From: Chlorops oryzae | Taxonomy: Eukaryota > Arthropoda > Insecta > Diptera > Chloropidae | Reading direction: 5' to 3' | NCBI GenBank assembly: GCA_020466095.1 | Contig: CM035807.1 | Coordinates: 8,689,697-8,753,696 of the forward strand | DNA length: 64,000 nt | Part shown: in pieces, positions 1 through 12,689 of the stretch | Position numbering within the stretch: the stretch's first letter is position 1 | Layout: each line of letters opens with the position of its first letter | Translations under genes and position numbers: made by a program | The notes under the pieces: model-generated | What the model saw: only the letters and a program-made list of their open reading frames with translations | Database searches by the model: none | What the model was told of the DNA's origin: nothing

Positions 1-525
1 TAATTTTTTTGGGGAAATTCCAAAAAGTGCAAGCTAACTTGATGCACATAAAATTTTAAGATTTTGGACATTTGAGTGCATATAGGTCCATAAGTAAAAT
101 GTTCTTGGATTTTGAGCTGTCAAATCGAAAGAAAAATGTCAATACTTTATATTCTTGTACATAAACCATACGTTTTGCCAATCTTTTTGGTCGTTTTCGA
201 GTCATGAAGTCAATTTTTTCGTTGAAATTTCAAAATTTTCGTAAAAAACGCTTCATTACTTCTAAAATTTCCATGAAAATTGAAAAAAAAAACTAATGAT
301 GCAGTTCAAAAGATAGTGGAATTTCTACCCTAATGTACACTCCGCAGCACCTGCTCTAACAATGTTCAGCCTTTGCGAAGAAGAGGCAAATATTTTTAGG
401 GAGTTATTTTCTCAGCTCACTTTCTGAAATTGGTCTTATCGACCCGTTAAATATATATCTAGCTTCCTTGAAAGCACTCAATGGGTTTTCAAAAAATAGA
501 TGTCCATATAAACGTTATACACTAT

Positions 526-699
526 AGGGGTATTCACAAAGGCGTGTTAAAAATGTTGGAGAGTCGGTAAAATTCGAAAATTGCGACTTCTTAAATTTTT
601 TTAAACCATTTTTTTTTGTATCTTGCACAACTTTTTAAGCAGATCAAATTTTCCGATTTTCCAACTTTACTATTTTCCGACGCCTTTGTGAATACCCCT
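526..699. mobile_element. 174-bp MITE
   Basis: Perfect 19-bp inverted ends AGGGGTATTCACAAAGGCG, flanked by TAT on both sides. Non-coding. Superfamily not determined. Confidence 0.85.
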
Positions 700-724
700 T
701 ATATATCTTTAAGAAGAGATATGG

Positions 725-789
725 GTATCACAATGCACCTATCAGGTCTAAGTGCGCCCTAGGGCCGGCCCATCTCACCTAACCTAACC
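725..789 (+). mobile_element. SINE 3' fragment with CCTAA tail
   Basis: TATCACAATGCACCTATCAG resembles the body of the longer SINE copies, and CTCACCTAACCTAACC is the same pentanucleotide tail. The tRNA-like head is missing. Confidence 0.5.
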
Positions 790-1265
790 AAGATGTATGC
801 TTTTAAATATTTCAAAACCACTTTATATAATTCTAAGCCTTTACCAATTATTCATAATTAGGGCTCGGATTTCATTGACTCGTTGACTAAATTTAAAGCA
901 TACTTTGCGGAGTAAAAATTTTGTTCAACTCAACATAAAGTTAAGATTCAAATAAATTTTTAACTTTGATATAAATTTTTTTGAAGTTTGAAAAGTGGTT
1001 TGAAATTTAACTTCGCTAAACTTATTCGCAAAATGTTAGTAAGAAAAAATTTTGTTCCATAAAGTATGCTTTAAATTTTTTAAAATTCAACAATATCCGA
1101 GTCCTGTTCACAATTAAGACTCTTAGAAGATTCACACAACTTTTAAAATCCTTGCTGAGGAGGTTCTTAAATGGACAAAGCTACAAGATCGAATAGATTT
1201 CTGACTATTCGAATTATTCTTAATATTATAAGCATACTTTTAGGTGCAGAATTAAATATTTTCTA
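790..1265 (+). mobile_element. TIR element family R, second copy, split by hAT MITE copy 1
   Basis: Shares GATGTATGCTTTTAAAT, CTTTATATAATTCTAAGCC, ATGGACAAAGCTACAAGA and GCATACTTTTAGGTGCAGA with the 12.6-kb copy. The right end ATTTTCTATTGCCC is present. The left end is replaced by a SINE tail. Confidence 0.65.
859..1106 (+). mobile_element. hAT-type MITE copy 1
   Basis: Inverted ends (C/T)AGGGCTCGGATTT and ...CCGAGTCCTG, with the AAAGCATACTTT motif near each end. It is flanked by the 8-bp repeats TTCATAAT (851-858) and TTCACAAT (1107-1114), one mismatch. CAGGG ends and 8-bp duplications point to the hAT superfamily. Confidence 0.85.
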
Positions 1266-1305
1266 TTGCCCTAGTTATCCCAGCAGTTATTTAGGATGTG
1301 CATTT

Positions 1306-1394
1306 CGGTAAGCTTATTCGCAAAATTTTAGTAAGACAAATGTTTCCCCCATAAAGTATGCTTTAAAAAAGTCAACAAAGTCCGAGCCTCTGGT
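1306..1394 (+). mobile_element. hAT-type MITE, right-half fragment
   Basis: Matches only the right half of the 243-bp family: AAGCTTATTCGCAAAATTTT, then CCATAAAGTATGCTTTAAA and GTCCGAGCC. No left terminus is present. Confidence 0.7.
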
Positions 1395-3738
1395 TATAAT
1401 AGAAAGACCAAAAATATATAAAAATTTAAAAATTTCTCTCTCAGAAGGAATAAAAAATCAAACTTAAAATTCACGTAAATATTTGTTAATGTCCATTGCC
1501 CCACCACATCGTCGACACTGCCGACGGGATATCTCCGTGCATATAATTTTGAGTTATGTTAATTTCCGTTAATGGAAGCAAAAAAGTTTTCGGACATTGC
1601 TTGATAGTATAAATGAGCTTATTTGCATGTAAATTGCTTCGCTCCCACACTCAAAGCTTTAGTTTGGTATCCTTTTGTTTGTTTGTTTGTTACGTATTGA
1701 GCGATTGCAAAAGGGACGAAATGGAATGGATGGGAATACATTTACAGAAGCTTATTCAGTGTATTACATTTCGTGCCATTTTTCACTGATGAACGAGTTT
1801 CGAAAATAAATTTGGCCTTTGAATTAAATTTAAAAAAATTTTTTTTTTCTGTTGAAATATGTTAACTCATTGGAATGTATTCTAATTGACTACGAAGCCA
1901 AATGAGTTATTCGTAGTCATATCGTTGAATGGTTCATATCAAAAGCAATTAATTGATTTATTTGCTATTCAATGAATTTTGTTTTATTTCTTATGAAATT
2001 ATGCCCACTGTGCAGAAACATAAGACCGTCGACGGATTGAGCTAAATCTTCTATTGAATTATATGAAATTTTCAACGATTCATTGTATCATTTACGCACC
2101 ATTTCGTCTGCTGACGACAGATAAGGACATCGGAGATATACAGACAGACGAAAAAATATTGGACTGAAAACGAACACAATAATGACTGGTATTAAAGGCT
2201 TACAATGTTAACATTGATATGCAAAAAAACAGGACAAGATACATATCCTAAATATCTACTTAAATGACACGTAAAGAATGGCATTAAATCAGTGAGCTCG
2301 TTTGCTCCTACGCAGAGGAATGTCTTCGACAGCAATAAGTGCATAAATAGCTCAAGAAACAGTTAGGTCTATAGTCTACAAAATCCGAAAATAAATAATG
2401 TAAGGACTCTGCGGGAGAAATGAGTGATTGACATATCGTATGTTTATCTTCGACTATGAGTTGAGAATTTTCACTGAGACTGTACATTCGGGAATACACA
2501 ATTTGCAGACAAGGTTACGTCAGAATATATGAAATGGTATGACTATTATCCGCCCCTTCAATAATAAGCTTGAACAATTACCTGAATAATAGGGATTCAC
2601 AAAGTTGATCCTCAAAATAATCATCCTCTATGAGCGTCCTTTATAGATGCTGACTTTAAGGGGATGCGATTAAATGTTGCTCCACACCTTAGCTCTGCTT
2701 TATCAAGATTATTTGAAGTCGATTGTGTTTCACGAGTCCACTTCAATGATTATTTGATAGCTTGATGGAAGCGTGGTAAAGTTTTTGGGTCCAAAATCTC
2801 CCAAAAGCGATATAGAAAGTTCTTTTGCTTCACCTGAAATGAAAAGATAATGACATACGACAATGAGTACTCTGAGTTCTGTATCATGAGTCGGAATGTA
2901 GTGAAAGTAGGAATGCAATAAAGTTGGTCAAAGTTAGCTGAAGATAATCGAAAACTAGCAAAAAAAAAGAGGTGTCAAAGAAGATATTATGAAAAACTGA
3001 AAATCAGAGGGAGCTGAGGTCAGAGGGAGCGCAGGAAATACGTGAAAATAGTTAAAGACTGATTATGGTATATGTAAGTTACTCCACTGATTTCTGTACA
3101 TCTCTGTTCATACAGTGTGAGTTGATATCGCGTAAAAGTCGGAACAGTCCTTATATAAGTCCTGCTACTCCCCGAGTAGTCTCAAAATTACTAGGAGTAC
3201 TCCTCTTTAATTTGCCAACCAACTCCTCAAGCTTTCTTTTTTTGTCATTGGCAAATAGCCACTCTCAAATTTAACTGCTCCACGAGTAGACCTCCTGTGG
3301 CCAATAAGAGGTCAATTGTCCCACTTGTACCAGCAGGTCTTGGTCTTGGGAAATCAGCCAAACACTGGAAAGATAATTTTTTAAAATTAAAAATCTTCTA
3401 GGCTACTTGTTGCTGCTTAAGGTCAAGTCAATTCTCATATAAAAAATACTGTAAATTTGACTGGACATATTCCGAGTAACTTCAGAGGCTTTTTTTTTTT
3501 GGTAAATTGACCTCTTTATTACTGCAGGGATATGAGGATAGAGCATCCACAAATGTCTGAATTGATTGCCAAAACTATGCATAAAAACATTTAAGACCAG
3601 CTTTTACAGACCTCTAAAACTCCTTAATACCCCTCATAAGATGTGTACAAGTAGGCGTGTTTTCAAGAGAATTACGGCACGTCAGAATGCAAATAGTTAA
3701 ATTTATACCCTCTGGGTTAAACTTAAAAGCATGTGGCC
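1395..3738. other. AT-rich non-coding stretch
   Basis: Only short random ORFs. 3050-3530 has repeated CGAGTAG/CTACTCC-like words in both directions that may be remnants of a small inverted-repeat element. Confidence 0.4.
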
Positions 3739-4084
3739 ATACAATACTACAAGTGACACTTGGTTATGGCGGGAAAAAATCACCGAGACGGGTGAGGGGA
3801 GGTGGAAAAACTGTATGGAACATGGACTTTCACCATACAGATTGGACATTCAACAAAAGCAATACAGCCGCAAAAAAGTTTAGACTTTCACCAAAACGCG
3901 TGTACGTACAATGCCAGTGTCACTAACACACAGTCAAGAACAAATTCCAACTCCCCACAGCTATCAGTCGTTTTCAGTCGCACTCATTTCGACTATTCTT
4001 TCTGTCGTATTCGCTCTTATGTATTTTTATCAAACCTACAAGCAATTTTTTAAAAAAATGAGAGTGTCACTTGTAGTATTGTAT
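3739..4084. mobile_element. 346-bp TIR element
   Basis: Perfect 22-bp inverted ends starting ATACAATACTACAAGTGACA. The interior is GC-richer than its flanks with overlapping short ORFs (from 3802 and 3911) that I do not recognise. Confidence 0.75.
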
Positions 4085-4102
4085 TGTATATGTTACTTGT
4101 GG

Positions 4103-5010
4103 CTAGCCTACTATAAATTATTAATAAAATTAAATTATCAGGCATACTATAGAAATCGAATCCGAATAAAAAAAATCGAAATCAATAAGATTTCAATAGA
4201 AATTTTAATCTATTTCGAATTTTTTATGGGATTCCGATATAATCTTTCTAGTCTCATTATTCTTGTGCTAGGTAGTTTTATATTTATAAAGACTCATTTA
4301 AAAACCAGTTTCTAATATTTTTTTTTATCTGTAATTAAATGTATCCGATGAAAATTTCATTCAAAGTTTGATTGAAAATTTCAAAAAAATAGAAATTCTT
4401 AAATTCGCAGATAATTGCTGAAAATTGGATAAAAACTAACTAAACTCTTTCCGTTTAATTCGGAAAATAAAACGAAAATTCTTGGTGATATAACATGAAG
4501 GATTAAAGTATACTGCTGGGATCAAGTTCAACTTTAAAAAATTTCCGAAATCCGTAAGTCATGATAGTTTACTAGAATTTTGCTGCGATTCATCAAATAA
4601 GGTGAGTTATTTCATAAAAAAAGGGTTGAAAAATTGCCTACACAGAGAAAAAATTCAACCATAATACAAAATGGCTTCAACAAGGAATATTCCTAATTTT
4701 AAAATTTTTTTTTGTTGGAAAAAATAAGGGCCCATTTACACTTTTGACGTTTGACATCAAAAAAATTTGACTTCAAAATTTAAAATGTTTTTTCGATTCA
4801 AAAAACGATTTTGATGTCAAAAATTCTTATGTGTACACTTTTTGAAGATTTTTTTGACATAGATTTTGACAAAATTGTCAAATGTGTAAATGCCCCTCAA
4901 AGATTTTCCTTTTGAATCAACCATATTTCAGGTTGAACTGATATGATAGTTTTGAAAATTGGATTTAAATTTAAATTGTTGAACTAACCACGAACATTAT
5001 TGAAATGACA
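4103..5010 (+). repeat. diverged tandem duplication, unit 1
   Basis: Aligns with unit 2 at about 1.08 kb spacing: TTGCCTACACAGAGAAAAAA, CAACCATAATACAAAATGGC, CTTCAACAAGGAATATT, CTGCTGGGATCAAGTT, AAACGAAAATTCTTGG. Within it, 4728-4898 is a palindrome with ends GGGCCCATTTACACTTTTG and CAAATGTGTAAATGCCCC, probably a small MITE. Confidence 0.8.
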
Positions 5011-5205
5011 AGATAATTTTTAAAATAAAAAAAATTCTAAAATACCTATAAAAGAAAAAATGTCAAAATAAATTTAATTAATTAAAAGCAAATGGCCACT
5101 TAGATCCCTACTGTGCTGAATATAATTCGCCAAAACTTAGTTTTCCATCGGATTGTAACTTTATTCCATTTTCGTTCCTCCGTTGTCTGTGATGCTTTGC
5201 GCTAA

Positions 5206-6010
5206 TGCTTATAAATTATTACATAAAGATTTTATCAGCATGCTTATATGTCGTATTTTATAAAGAAATGAAATTATAGCGAATTTCAATAGAAATGTAA
5301 TTAATCTACATTGAATTCCCTTTTTATGGGACCCTTTTAGCATAAAAATCTCTTATTTGAATTATTACTGTGCTAGGAGTTTTATTAAAGACTTTAAGGC
5401 CCGTTTTCTATTTTTTTATCTCTAAGTTCAATGATTCGAGAAGATAATATCATACAAATTTGATGAATAGGTCAAAGAAAATGAAATTTAACTGGCAGAT
5501 AAAGCTGAAAATTAGGATGAGAAAACGGCTCTAAATCTCTTTCCGTTTTCGGAAAAAAAACGAAAATTCTTGGACTATAAATGAAGCTTAAAGTTGCTGG
5601 GATCAAGTTTTTTACTTTAAAAATAGTCCGAAAGAAGTCATGTGGTTTCCTGAGTATATTTCGATACAGTCAAAGCGTGGAGTTATGTAGCATACAAAAA
5701 ACAGGGTTGAGAAATTGCCTACACAGAGAAAAAAATCAACCATAATACAAAACGGCTTCAACAAGGAATATTTCTAATTTAAAATTTTGTGATTTTTTTT
5801 TGAAAAATAAGGCGCATTTACATTACAAAAAAAATTTCATTTCGATTTAATTTTTTGTAGTATGTCAAAAAAAATTAATTATGTAAAAAATGTACACTTT
5901 TGAAATTATGGCAAGTTACAGAATGGTGCACAATTTTGCCCGATTTTCCACTTTGAATCAAAAATTTCAGTTGAACTATGATAATTTTGATTGATTTCTA
6001 AATGGCACCA
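5206..6010 (+). repeat. diverged tandem duplication, unit 2
   Basis: Same order of blocks as unit 1 but shortened by many small deletions, including loss of symmetry in the palindromic insert (GCGCATTTACATTAC... only). Confidence 0.8.
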
Positions 6011-8064
6011 GTAATGAAAGAAGTATTTTACGAATAAAGAAAAGTTTTAAAATCCTTAGAAGCAACGCAAAAAATTTACTCTAATTTAGCAATGACAGAT
6101 CTTGCTGACTATCGAAAATAGAGATGGACTATCATTCCTCCTTTAAACTATGTTTCGAATGCTTGTCTAAAAATATCCTTTTAGTCTATTTCATAACAAA
6201 TGAAATTACACCAAAGAATGTATAAAATAAATGCTTAAATAAAAAAATTGTTCGACACAATGAAAAGTTTGCTCAAATCCGAGGAAAACAATGCGCCCTT
6301 TTAAAAATAAATATCATGTTTACGTTCGCTCAGTGTACTAAAATATCCTCACTTGTTATCTCTGGTTTAATGAAAATCGTAGGACCACTTAAAAGAATGA
6401 TAAAATTCAAATGTTAAAGGTTAAAGATTTCGCAGCAGAGGATTAAGTTTTCAAGCGTTAAGGCCGTAGGCACAATATTGGAAATTTCTTGCTGTGAATT
6501 TCAAATCTATTTAAATTTTTTCTTTTATCGATGAAGTGGAAAATTTTCAAAGGCTGAAAATTTGAAATACGGATTAAAAGTAATTGGATAAAAAAAAGAA
6601 CACATTTCGATGAGATAAAATTGTATATTTATTGCGACAAATTTAATTTGACTTTGAATATTTTTCCGTTTTTTGCCAGAACTTTCATTGGAGAAGATTT
6701 TGCGTGGGAAATTCCTGCTAAAGTTGAATCAAAATTCAAATTTCTGGAAATTTTCTTTTCGGTTATGACTTAATTTAAATAATCATTGTTCGATGAAATT
6801 GGATTACAGTCTATGAGAGAAAATGAATATTTAAATTTTGAATGTTGAAGTTTGAATGAAAGTTTGAATGAAATTTGAATAATTTTTGATGAAAGAACAA
6901 AAACACGAGCCTCTTCATGGCAATAAAACCGAACGAGTTTTAAGTACCAAGTGTTCCGAAAAAACCGCCTTTGAAATTGGCGTTTAATTAAATTCTATTT
7001 TCGATTGTACTTATTTGATGCGGTGTACCAATTTCTTTCCTGCAAAGTCTTCCTTTGGGGCGATGTTGCTATTTACGGCAATCAGAGTGTGAGTAAGTAT
7101 GATTACTTTGATTCCATTCCCTGAAGAAACAGTGGGAGATTTTCTTTCTGTCCTATTGGCTCTCCAATGGAAAAGGAACTTCTTTCGATTCATGCCTGGG
7201 CAAAGGAAACTTGCCATCGCGGGAGGAAATGTACGCAAAACGAATGAATTTCTAGGCAACTAGTTCTACTTTACCATCGCTTTCTTTAGTTTTTCGTCAG
7301 AGTGATTACATTTTAATTGCAATTAATTAATTAATTAATTAATGGCCCATGGAAACGATGAAATCAAACCCGAATTCAAGGCTATTTATTTCATTCGAAA
7401 ACATTCGCAACAATGAAGCACTTAAATAAATGGAAATAAAAAGGATATGATTGAATTCTGAGATTTGCCAACAAAAATATTAAAAAGATGCCCGCAATTG
7501 AGCTGGCTAGAGGTCATCAGAGAATATTTAGCAGTAGTGAGGATCTAAAAATGAAGGTGACGTCTTATCATGGAAGAAAATTGAGAGACGCATTTATTTA
7601 GAGGGGATGAGCTTGTCTGTGATTGAGTTGAAAGGCACTTAGAAGCAGATGATGGAGAAGTTGTTCTATGGGGATTTTTTTTATAAATTTCTCAATAGTT
7701 TAAGGTCAATATTATAAAGCTTAATCTATTGAAATTGGGAAAATTAATAAACATTTAATCAAAAGCAACGCTCTAATTCAACTTAAAATAAATAAATGTA
7801 AAAGGAAAACGAAAATTTCATGCAACAATTTTTTAAATAGAGGCATACATACATATGTACATGGCTTAAGAAATTGTAATCGTGGGGCTTTCAAAGGCAC
7901 TCAGCTCTTAATGTACAAAGGAAGGTGTTTTAGCTTTTGTTTACGAAAGCTTACAAGGCTTGCTCTGTGCGTTCTTTTGTTAGACATAAATTCAAAAGTA
8001 CACAAAAAGCACCGACTTCACACAATTTTCTCGTCTGTACCCTCGTTTATTTAAAGGGATTAAT
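6011..8064. other. AT-rich non-coding stretch
   Basis: No recognised gene. (AATT)n occurs at about 7320-7342. The 82-codon minus-strand ORF at 7011-7259 is slightly GC-richer than its surroundings but matches nothing I know. Confidence 0.4.
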
Positions 8065-8845
8065 CTAAAGTTCAGGCATGTATGGAATAGGTGTGGGGTA
8101 GCAAAGAATGTATGTATTTTTTCCGCTTTTTGAAATTTTTATTTTTCGTATTGTTTTGGACTGAAATCGTTGTAAAATTTTAATATTAGAATTGGCAGCT
8201 GTGCCCCCAAGGTGGATACCAAAGGTCCGTGTAGGTTTAAGTGCGCTTTTGTAAAGAATAGTGTTACTTTCTAGTGATATAGGGCAGATTGTCGACTTAC
8301 CAGCCAAAACATGTCAAAACATGTTTGATCCCCAGTGAATTCCTCTTGGAAAATATGTGGGTTTTCATTGTTAGACGACGGTCTAGGTTAATCTTCACTG
8401 TACCTAACTGTATCATCGTGTGAAACTTGTACATTATTTAAAAGGATCGGAGGTCAGGTGTTTCTCCGAGCGTCCACATAAGAGTTTGTAAGGGCTTCGA
8501 ATGAAGTAAGTAGATAGATCATGAGTGTAGATAACAAAGAGTATAGACACCAAGCTCACTAGCATGAGGAACTCCAGCTTTTATTAGGCACCCGGGATGA
8601 TATTTCAGAGCCATATCTTATGATCAGGGCTCGAATTTCGTTGACTTTTATAAATTTAAAGCATACTTTATGGAGTAAAAATTTTGCTCAAATCACATTT
8701 TAGGATTCAAATCGATTTTTAACTTCAAAATGAATTTTTTTTAAGTAAGAAAAGCGGTTAGGAGTTCAACTTTGCTAAACTTATTCACAAAATGTTGGTT
8801 AGAAAAATTTTTGCCCCATAAAGTATGCTTTAAATTTATAAAAGT

Positions 8846-10594
8846 TCTCCGTTGGCCAAAAACAAGCTAAAAGAAGTAGAAAAAAAGCTAAGAGCAAGTT
8901 TAAATAGGGAGAAAGAATGTAAAACGCGCAACTTTGTCGAGAACCTTACGCCCAGAGGCTCAAATCGTAGTTCCTTGTGGCTGGCAAGCCGCTCTATGAA
9001 GACCCCAGTACAGAGTGAAACACCCGTTCGGTGTCTCAACAGTGGATGGGCGCGCTCAGATGAAGAGAAAGCTATGGTTTTTGCTTTGCACCTCAATAAG
9101 GTATTCCAACCGAATCCGAGCACTGCTGAGCATGTTCTTCCAACTTTGTCCGAAAACACTCGTAGAATTTCCATACAAATCAGTTCAAAAGAAATTGTCG
9201 GTATCATAAAAAATGAACTTGTCTGCAAAAAAGCCCCGGGACATGATCTTGTCACTCCAAAAATGTTAAAAAATATACCATTAGTAGCAGTACAGTTTTT
9301 AACAGTCTTATTTAATGCAATTATTGAGTTCAGCTACTTCCCAAAAGATTGGAAACGGTCGGTTATTAAAATGGTGCCTAAGCCAGGAAAAGATCTTACC
9401 CAAACATCCTCTTATAGGCCAATTAGCCTCCTGCCTTGTCTCTCAAAGTTATTCGAAAAGTTACTCATAGCTAAATTAACACCTTATCTGCAAGAGCAGA
9501 ACATTATCCCTCCACATCAATTCGGGTTTAGAAAACAACACGGTACTATTGAACAGGTAAATCGGATTACAAATGAAATAAGACTTGCCTATGAAAATCG
9601 GGAGTACTGCTCTGCAGTATTCCTTGATGTGCAACAAGCGTTCGATAAAGTTTGGCATGACGGACTGTTATACAAAATCAGAAGATTACTTCCCTTCAAT
9701 TTTCACGCGATCTTTGAGTCATACTTAAAACATAGAACGTTTCAAGTAAGACATAATTCATTTATTACAAAAACCTTTCAAATAAACGCGGGAGTCCCCC
9801 AAGGGAGTGTTGTTGGGCCTTTTCTTTACCTTATATACACAGCAGATATTCCAAATAACGATAGAATATTGATTTCAACATTTGCTGATGACACAGCGGT
9901 ACTTAGTCGGCACAAGGACATAAGTATCGCAACTTCTCAGCTCCAAGATCACTTGAGCGAAATCCAAAGCTGGTTATCTAAATGGCGAATCAAAATTAAT
10001 GAGCCTAAATGTCAACACATTAATTTCACGCTCAATAGAAAAGCTTCTCCAGACATTTTCCTTAATAATGTACGTATCCCACAATGTGAGGAAGTCACAT
10101 ATCTCGGTATTCATTTGGACAAAAGACTGACATGGCGTAAGCATATTGAAGCCAAGAGAACCCAAATGAAGCTTAAAGCCAACAGCCTGCACTGGTTAAT
10201 AAATAGCCGCTCTCCTCTAAAGTTCGAATATAAAATACTTCTATACAACCAAGTTATAAAACCAATATGGACGTATGGCTTACAATTATATGGAAATGCC
10301 AGCTCTTCGAATATAGAAATCCTGCAAAGAGCACAGTCCAAGATCCTAAGGACTATAACAGGAGCTCCTTGGTTTGTTTCGAATGAACGGATCCATAAAG
10401 AGCTCAACGTAGAACTGGTTAAAACAGAGTTCACCAATATCAAAGAGAAATACTTCAATAAATTGCGCAGACATGTAAATCCACTTGCCCGTGGATTATC
10501 GAACACATCGTTCTCTTCGAGATTGAAAAGAAATGACCGGCCAGCAATTATAAATCGTTCTACAGCAGCAGGTGCAATCCATGCACATCCATAA
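8846..10594 (+). pseudogene. LINE ORF2 fragment: reverse transcriptase, 5' truncated
   Basis: The frame is open from the truncation point (no genuine start codon) to TAA at 10594. Counting from the Leu codon at 8852: linker to about 100, KAPGHD 127-132, SYRPISLLP 187-195, FGFRKQHGT 224-232, FLDVQQAFDKVWHDGL 257-272, GVPQGSVVGP 314-323, the catalytic box FADD 344-347, YLGIHLD 417-423, then the Jockey-type tail TYGLQLYGNA...ILQRAQSKILR to about 500. Known role: copying element RNA into DNA at the nicked target. The apurinic endonuclease domain is absent, so it cannot mobilise itself. The absence of any internal stop suggests a young insertion. Confidence 0.93.
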
Positions 10595-10809
10595 ACTCAG
10601 CATTCCTAGCTGATCGTCTACTCGGTGGGTGCACTCCATGCACCCTTGCAATCCACGCACATCCATAAACTCAGCTTTCCTAGCTGATCGTCTACTCGGT
10701 GGGTGCACTCCATGCACCCTTGCAATCCACGCACATTCATAAACTCAGCTTTCCTAGCTGATCGTCATCTCGGTGGGTGCACTCCATGCACCCTTGAAAT
10801 CCACGCACA
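10575..10809 (+). repeat. 74-bp tandem repeat (3.2 copies) in the LINE 3' UTR
   Basis: Units start at 10575, 10649, 10723 and 10797 (partial) with exact 74-bp spacing. Each contains AGCTGATCGTC and a GGTGCA/TGCACC hairpin with a CTCCA loop. The first unit overlaps the ORF2 stop codon. Confidence 0.93.
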
Positions 10810-11043
10810 GCCTAGCTGCTTAAATCTTCATTTCCGCACCGCCAATATTACACGTGTTTCTTCACACATCAGCAAAGCCCAGTTTTCGGTATCCGAGGCC
10901 CGCAATGAACTTATTACTAAGTCATAATCTTTTCAATTAAGAAAATGCTTTGTGATTTGTAATATTGTCCAATTAGGTGTAAGATTTAAAAAACTTATTG
11001 CTAGACTCCTATATTAGAGGAGTGATCCAATAAATAATAAAAC

Positions 11044-11075
<32 letters not shown>

Positions 11076-11463
11076 TTTATAAAAGTCAACAAAATCCGAG
11101 CCCTGCTTATGATCTTATAAACGAAAAGAAGTTTATAGGCAGCAACTTTTTGGATTTATAGAAGAGGCCCTCAATGCCAGACACGGTAAAAAGCCTTTGT
11201 ACCTGCACTATTGTAGAGTCGTCTTTCCTGAATTCAAATTGGTCGTTTAGAATTGATATTTCGGATTCAATAACTGGCATTAATCTCTTCAGGTAGAGTG
11301 TCTCAAAAACTTCAGAAAGAATGGGAAGGATACTGATCGGATGATAGGACTTGGGATCAGACGTGTTAAAGAATGCAATAATTTCTGAATATTTACTCTT
11401 TTGATTGCCCGAAAAATGATTGTAGTCATTTTTTAGTGAGTCAGTAATAACATAAGACTGCAA

Positions 11464-12610
11464 AAAACAAATCTAAAACATTTTTGTTATTCCTGAATAA
11501 TTAGTCTGTTTTTAAATTCATTTTTTCGTTCTTCATTGATTGCAATCGATGACTTGCAGTCCCAATATTCAGGAAAGACTGCATTAAAAATTTTTTACTC
11601 AGTACAAGATTTCAGAAAAGACTAATTATTCATGAATAACGAAAAAGACTAAAAACTGCAATTTGCAGTCTTTAGTCAGTAATGCGTTTTTTTGATTGTA
11701 ATCATTAAAGCTAGTCAAAGATTGTGACTTCAACTGATTTTAAATCAAATTGATTGCATTCCTTAACACCTCTGCTTGGGATCATCTCTTTTTTCGGGTT
11801 AAAAATTTTAAAAATTCTTTTCAGTTAATTAAATAAAGTTTCAACATATTGCGCTTGAATTGATCTGAATCCTTTTTTGTAGCTACATATATTTTTTAAA
11901 TTATTTGAATAAAAAAAAAAAAATAAATTCAAAAATAACTGAATTGAGGCCCTATGTTCCACTGAGAGTCGAGAATGCAAGAAGAAGATAATAATTCGAA
12001 ATTTTTCATGAAGCAAACGAAGGACGAAAAGGCTGTCCTATTCCGACTTTAATTTATTTAGCTATGTATACTTGCCGGACAGAAACCCTATTAACATTTT
12101 ATAAGGTATCCCGATGACTTTTGGGGTAACAAGCTCACATTATGCAAACATAAACAAAGCAATAGCGATTATGGTTACTCATGGTTTAAGGAGCACCGCA
12201 TGCGGTTTTAAAAATTTCGTAGCATATGCGCAAGGGGCTACTTATGAGAATGACTTGATTTGATGATTTGATTTCGGAAGCCAATAAATCCACAATCGTT
12301 GAACTCACGTAAGTCTTTGAGAATGTGAAATATTTGCTCTTGAAGAATTAATCTGAGTCATATCAACGCATCTCGATTCTTTTTGTGTAGTTGTTCTTTT
12401 TGTTTTTTCATAAAAACGTTCTTGCCCTTATGCCCTTAGCCATTGAAACTGTGTGTAAAAATCTAATTGCACCTTTTACAGCTTCTTTTATTTATTACCT
12501 ACTTTCAAAGGTATTTTAACTTAAAATTAAATTAAAAAATAATTAAAAATTAAAAAAAAAAAATTAAAACTTTTAAGCCACTGCAAATTCATTCTTGGTT
12601 TTATTAAATT
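11464..12610. other. AT-rich non-coding stretch
   Basis: No gene seen. 11470-11760 contains loosely mirrored words (GTCTTTCCTGAATATT-like and TAATTATTCATGAATAA) suggestive of an old palindromic element. Confidence 0.35.
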
Positions 12611-12689
12611 CATGGGCAACAGAAACTACTTAAGTTCAACACCTAGATGTATGCTTTTGAATAATGTGAAAGCACTTTATATAATTTTA

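Larger units (their letters stand above)
8846..11074 (+). mobile_element. 5'-truncated Jockey-clade LINE with poly(A) tail
   Basis: A 2229-bp insertion bounded by the 12-bp target duplication ATTTATAAAAGT (8834-8845 and 11075-11086). It ends in an A run at about 11051-11074. ORF1 and the endonuclease part of ORF2 are missing, the usual result of incomplete target-primed reverse transcription. The 3' UTR holds a 74-bp tandem array. Confidence 0.95.
8625..11105 (+). mobile_element. hAT-type MITE copy 2, split by a LINE
   Basis: Left part 8625-8845 and right part 11075-11105, with CAGGGCTCG and CCGAGCCCTG termini. It is flanked by perfect 8-bp duplications CTTATGAT at 8617-8624 and 11106-11113. 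The Jockey LINE at 8846-11074 lies inside it. Confidence 0.92.
8065..11463 (-). pseudogene. older antisense Jockey-like LINE relic, split by the hAT MITE
   Basis: Reading the minus strand: 11463-11107 gives SYHPISILPILSEVFETL, FEFRKDDSTIVQVQRL, then GLFYKSKKLLPINFFSF. After the MITE, about 8580-8530 gives KAGVPHASELG, the counterpart of AGVPQGS. 8307-8065 gives ALKPTRTFGIHLGG and NSNIKILQRFQSK. These are the same blocks as in the plus-strand LINE, in the right order, but with deletions and frame changes. It is the oldest layer of the nest. Confidence 0.85.
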
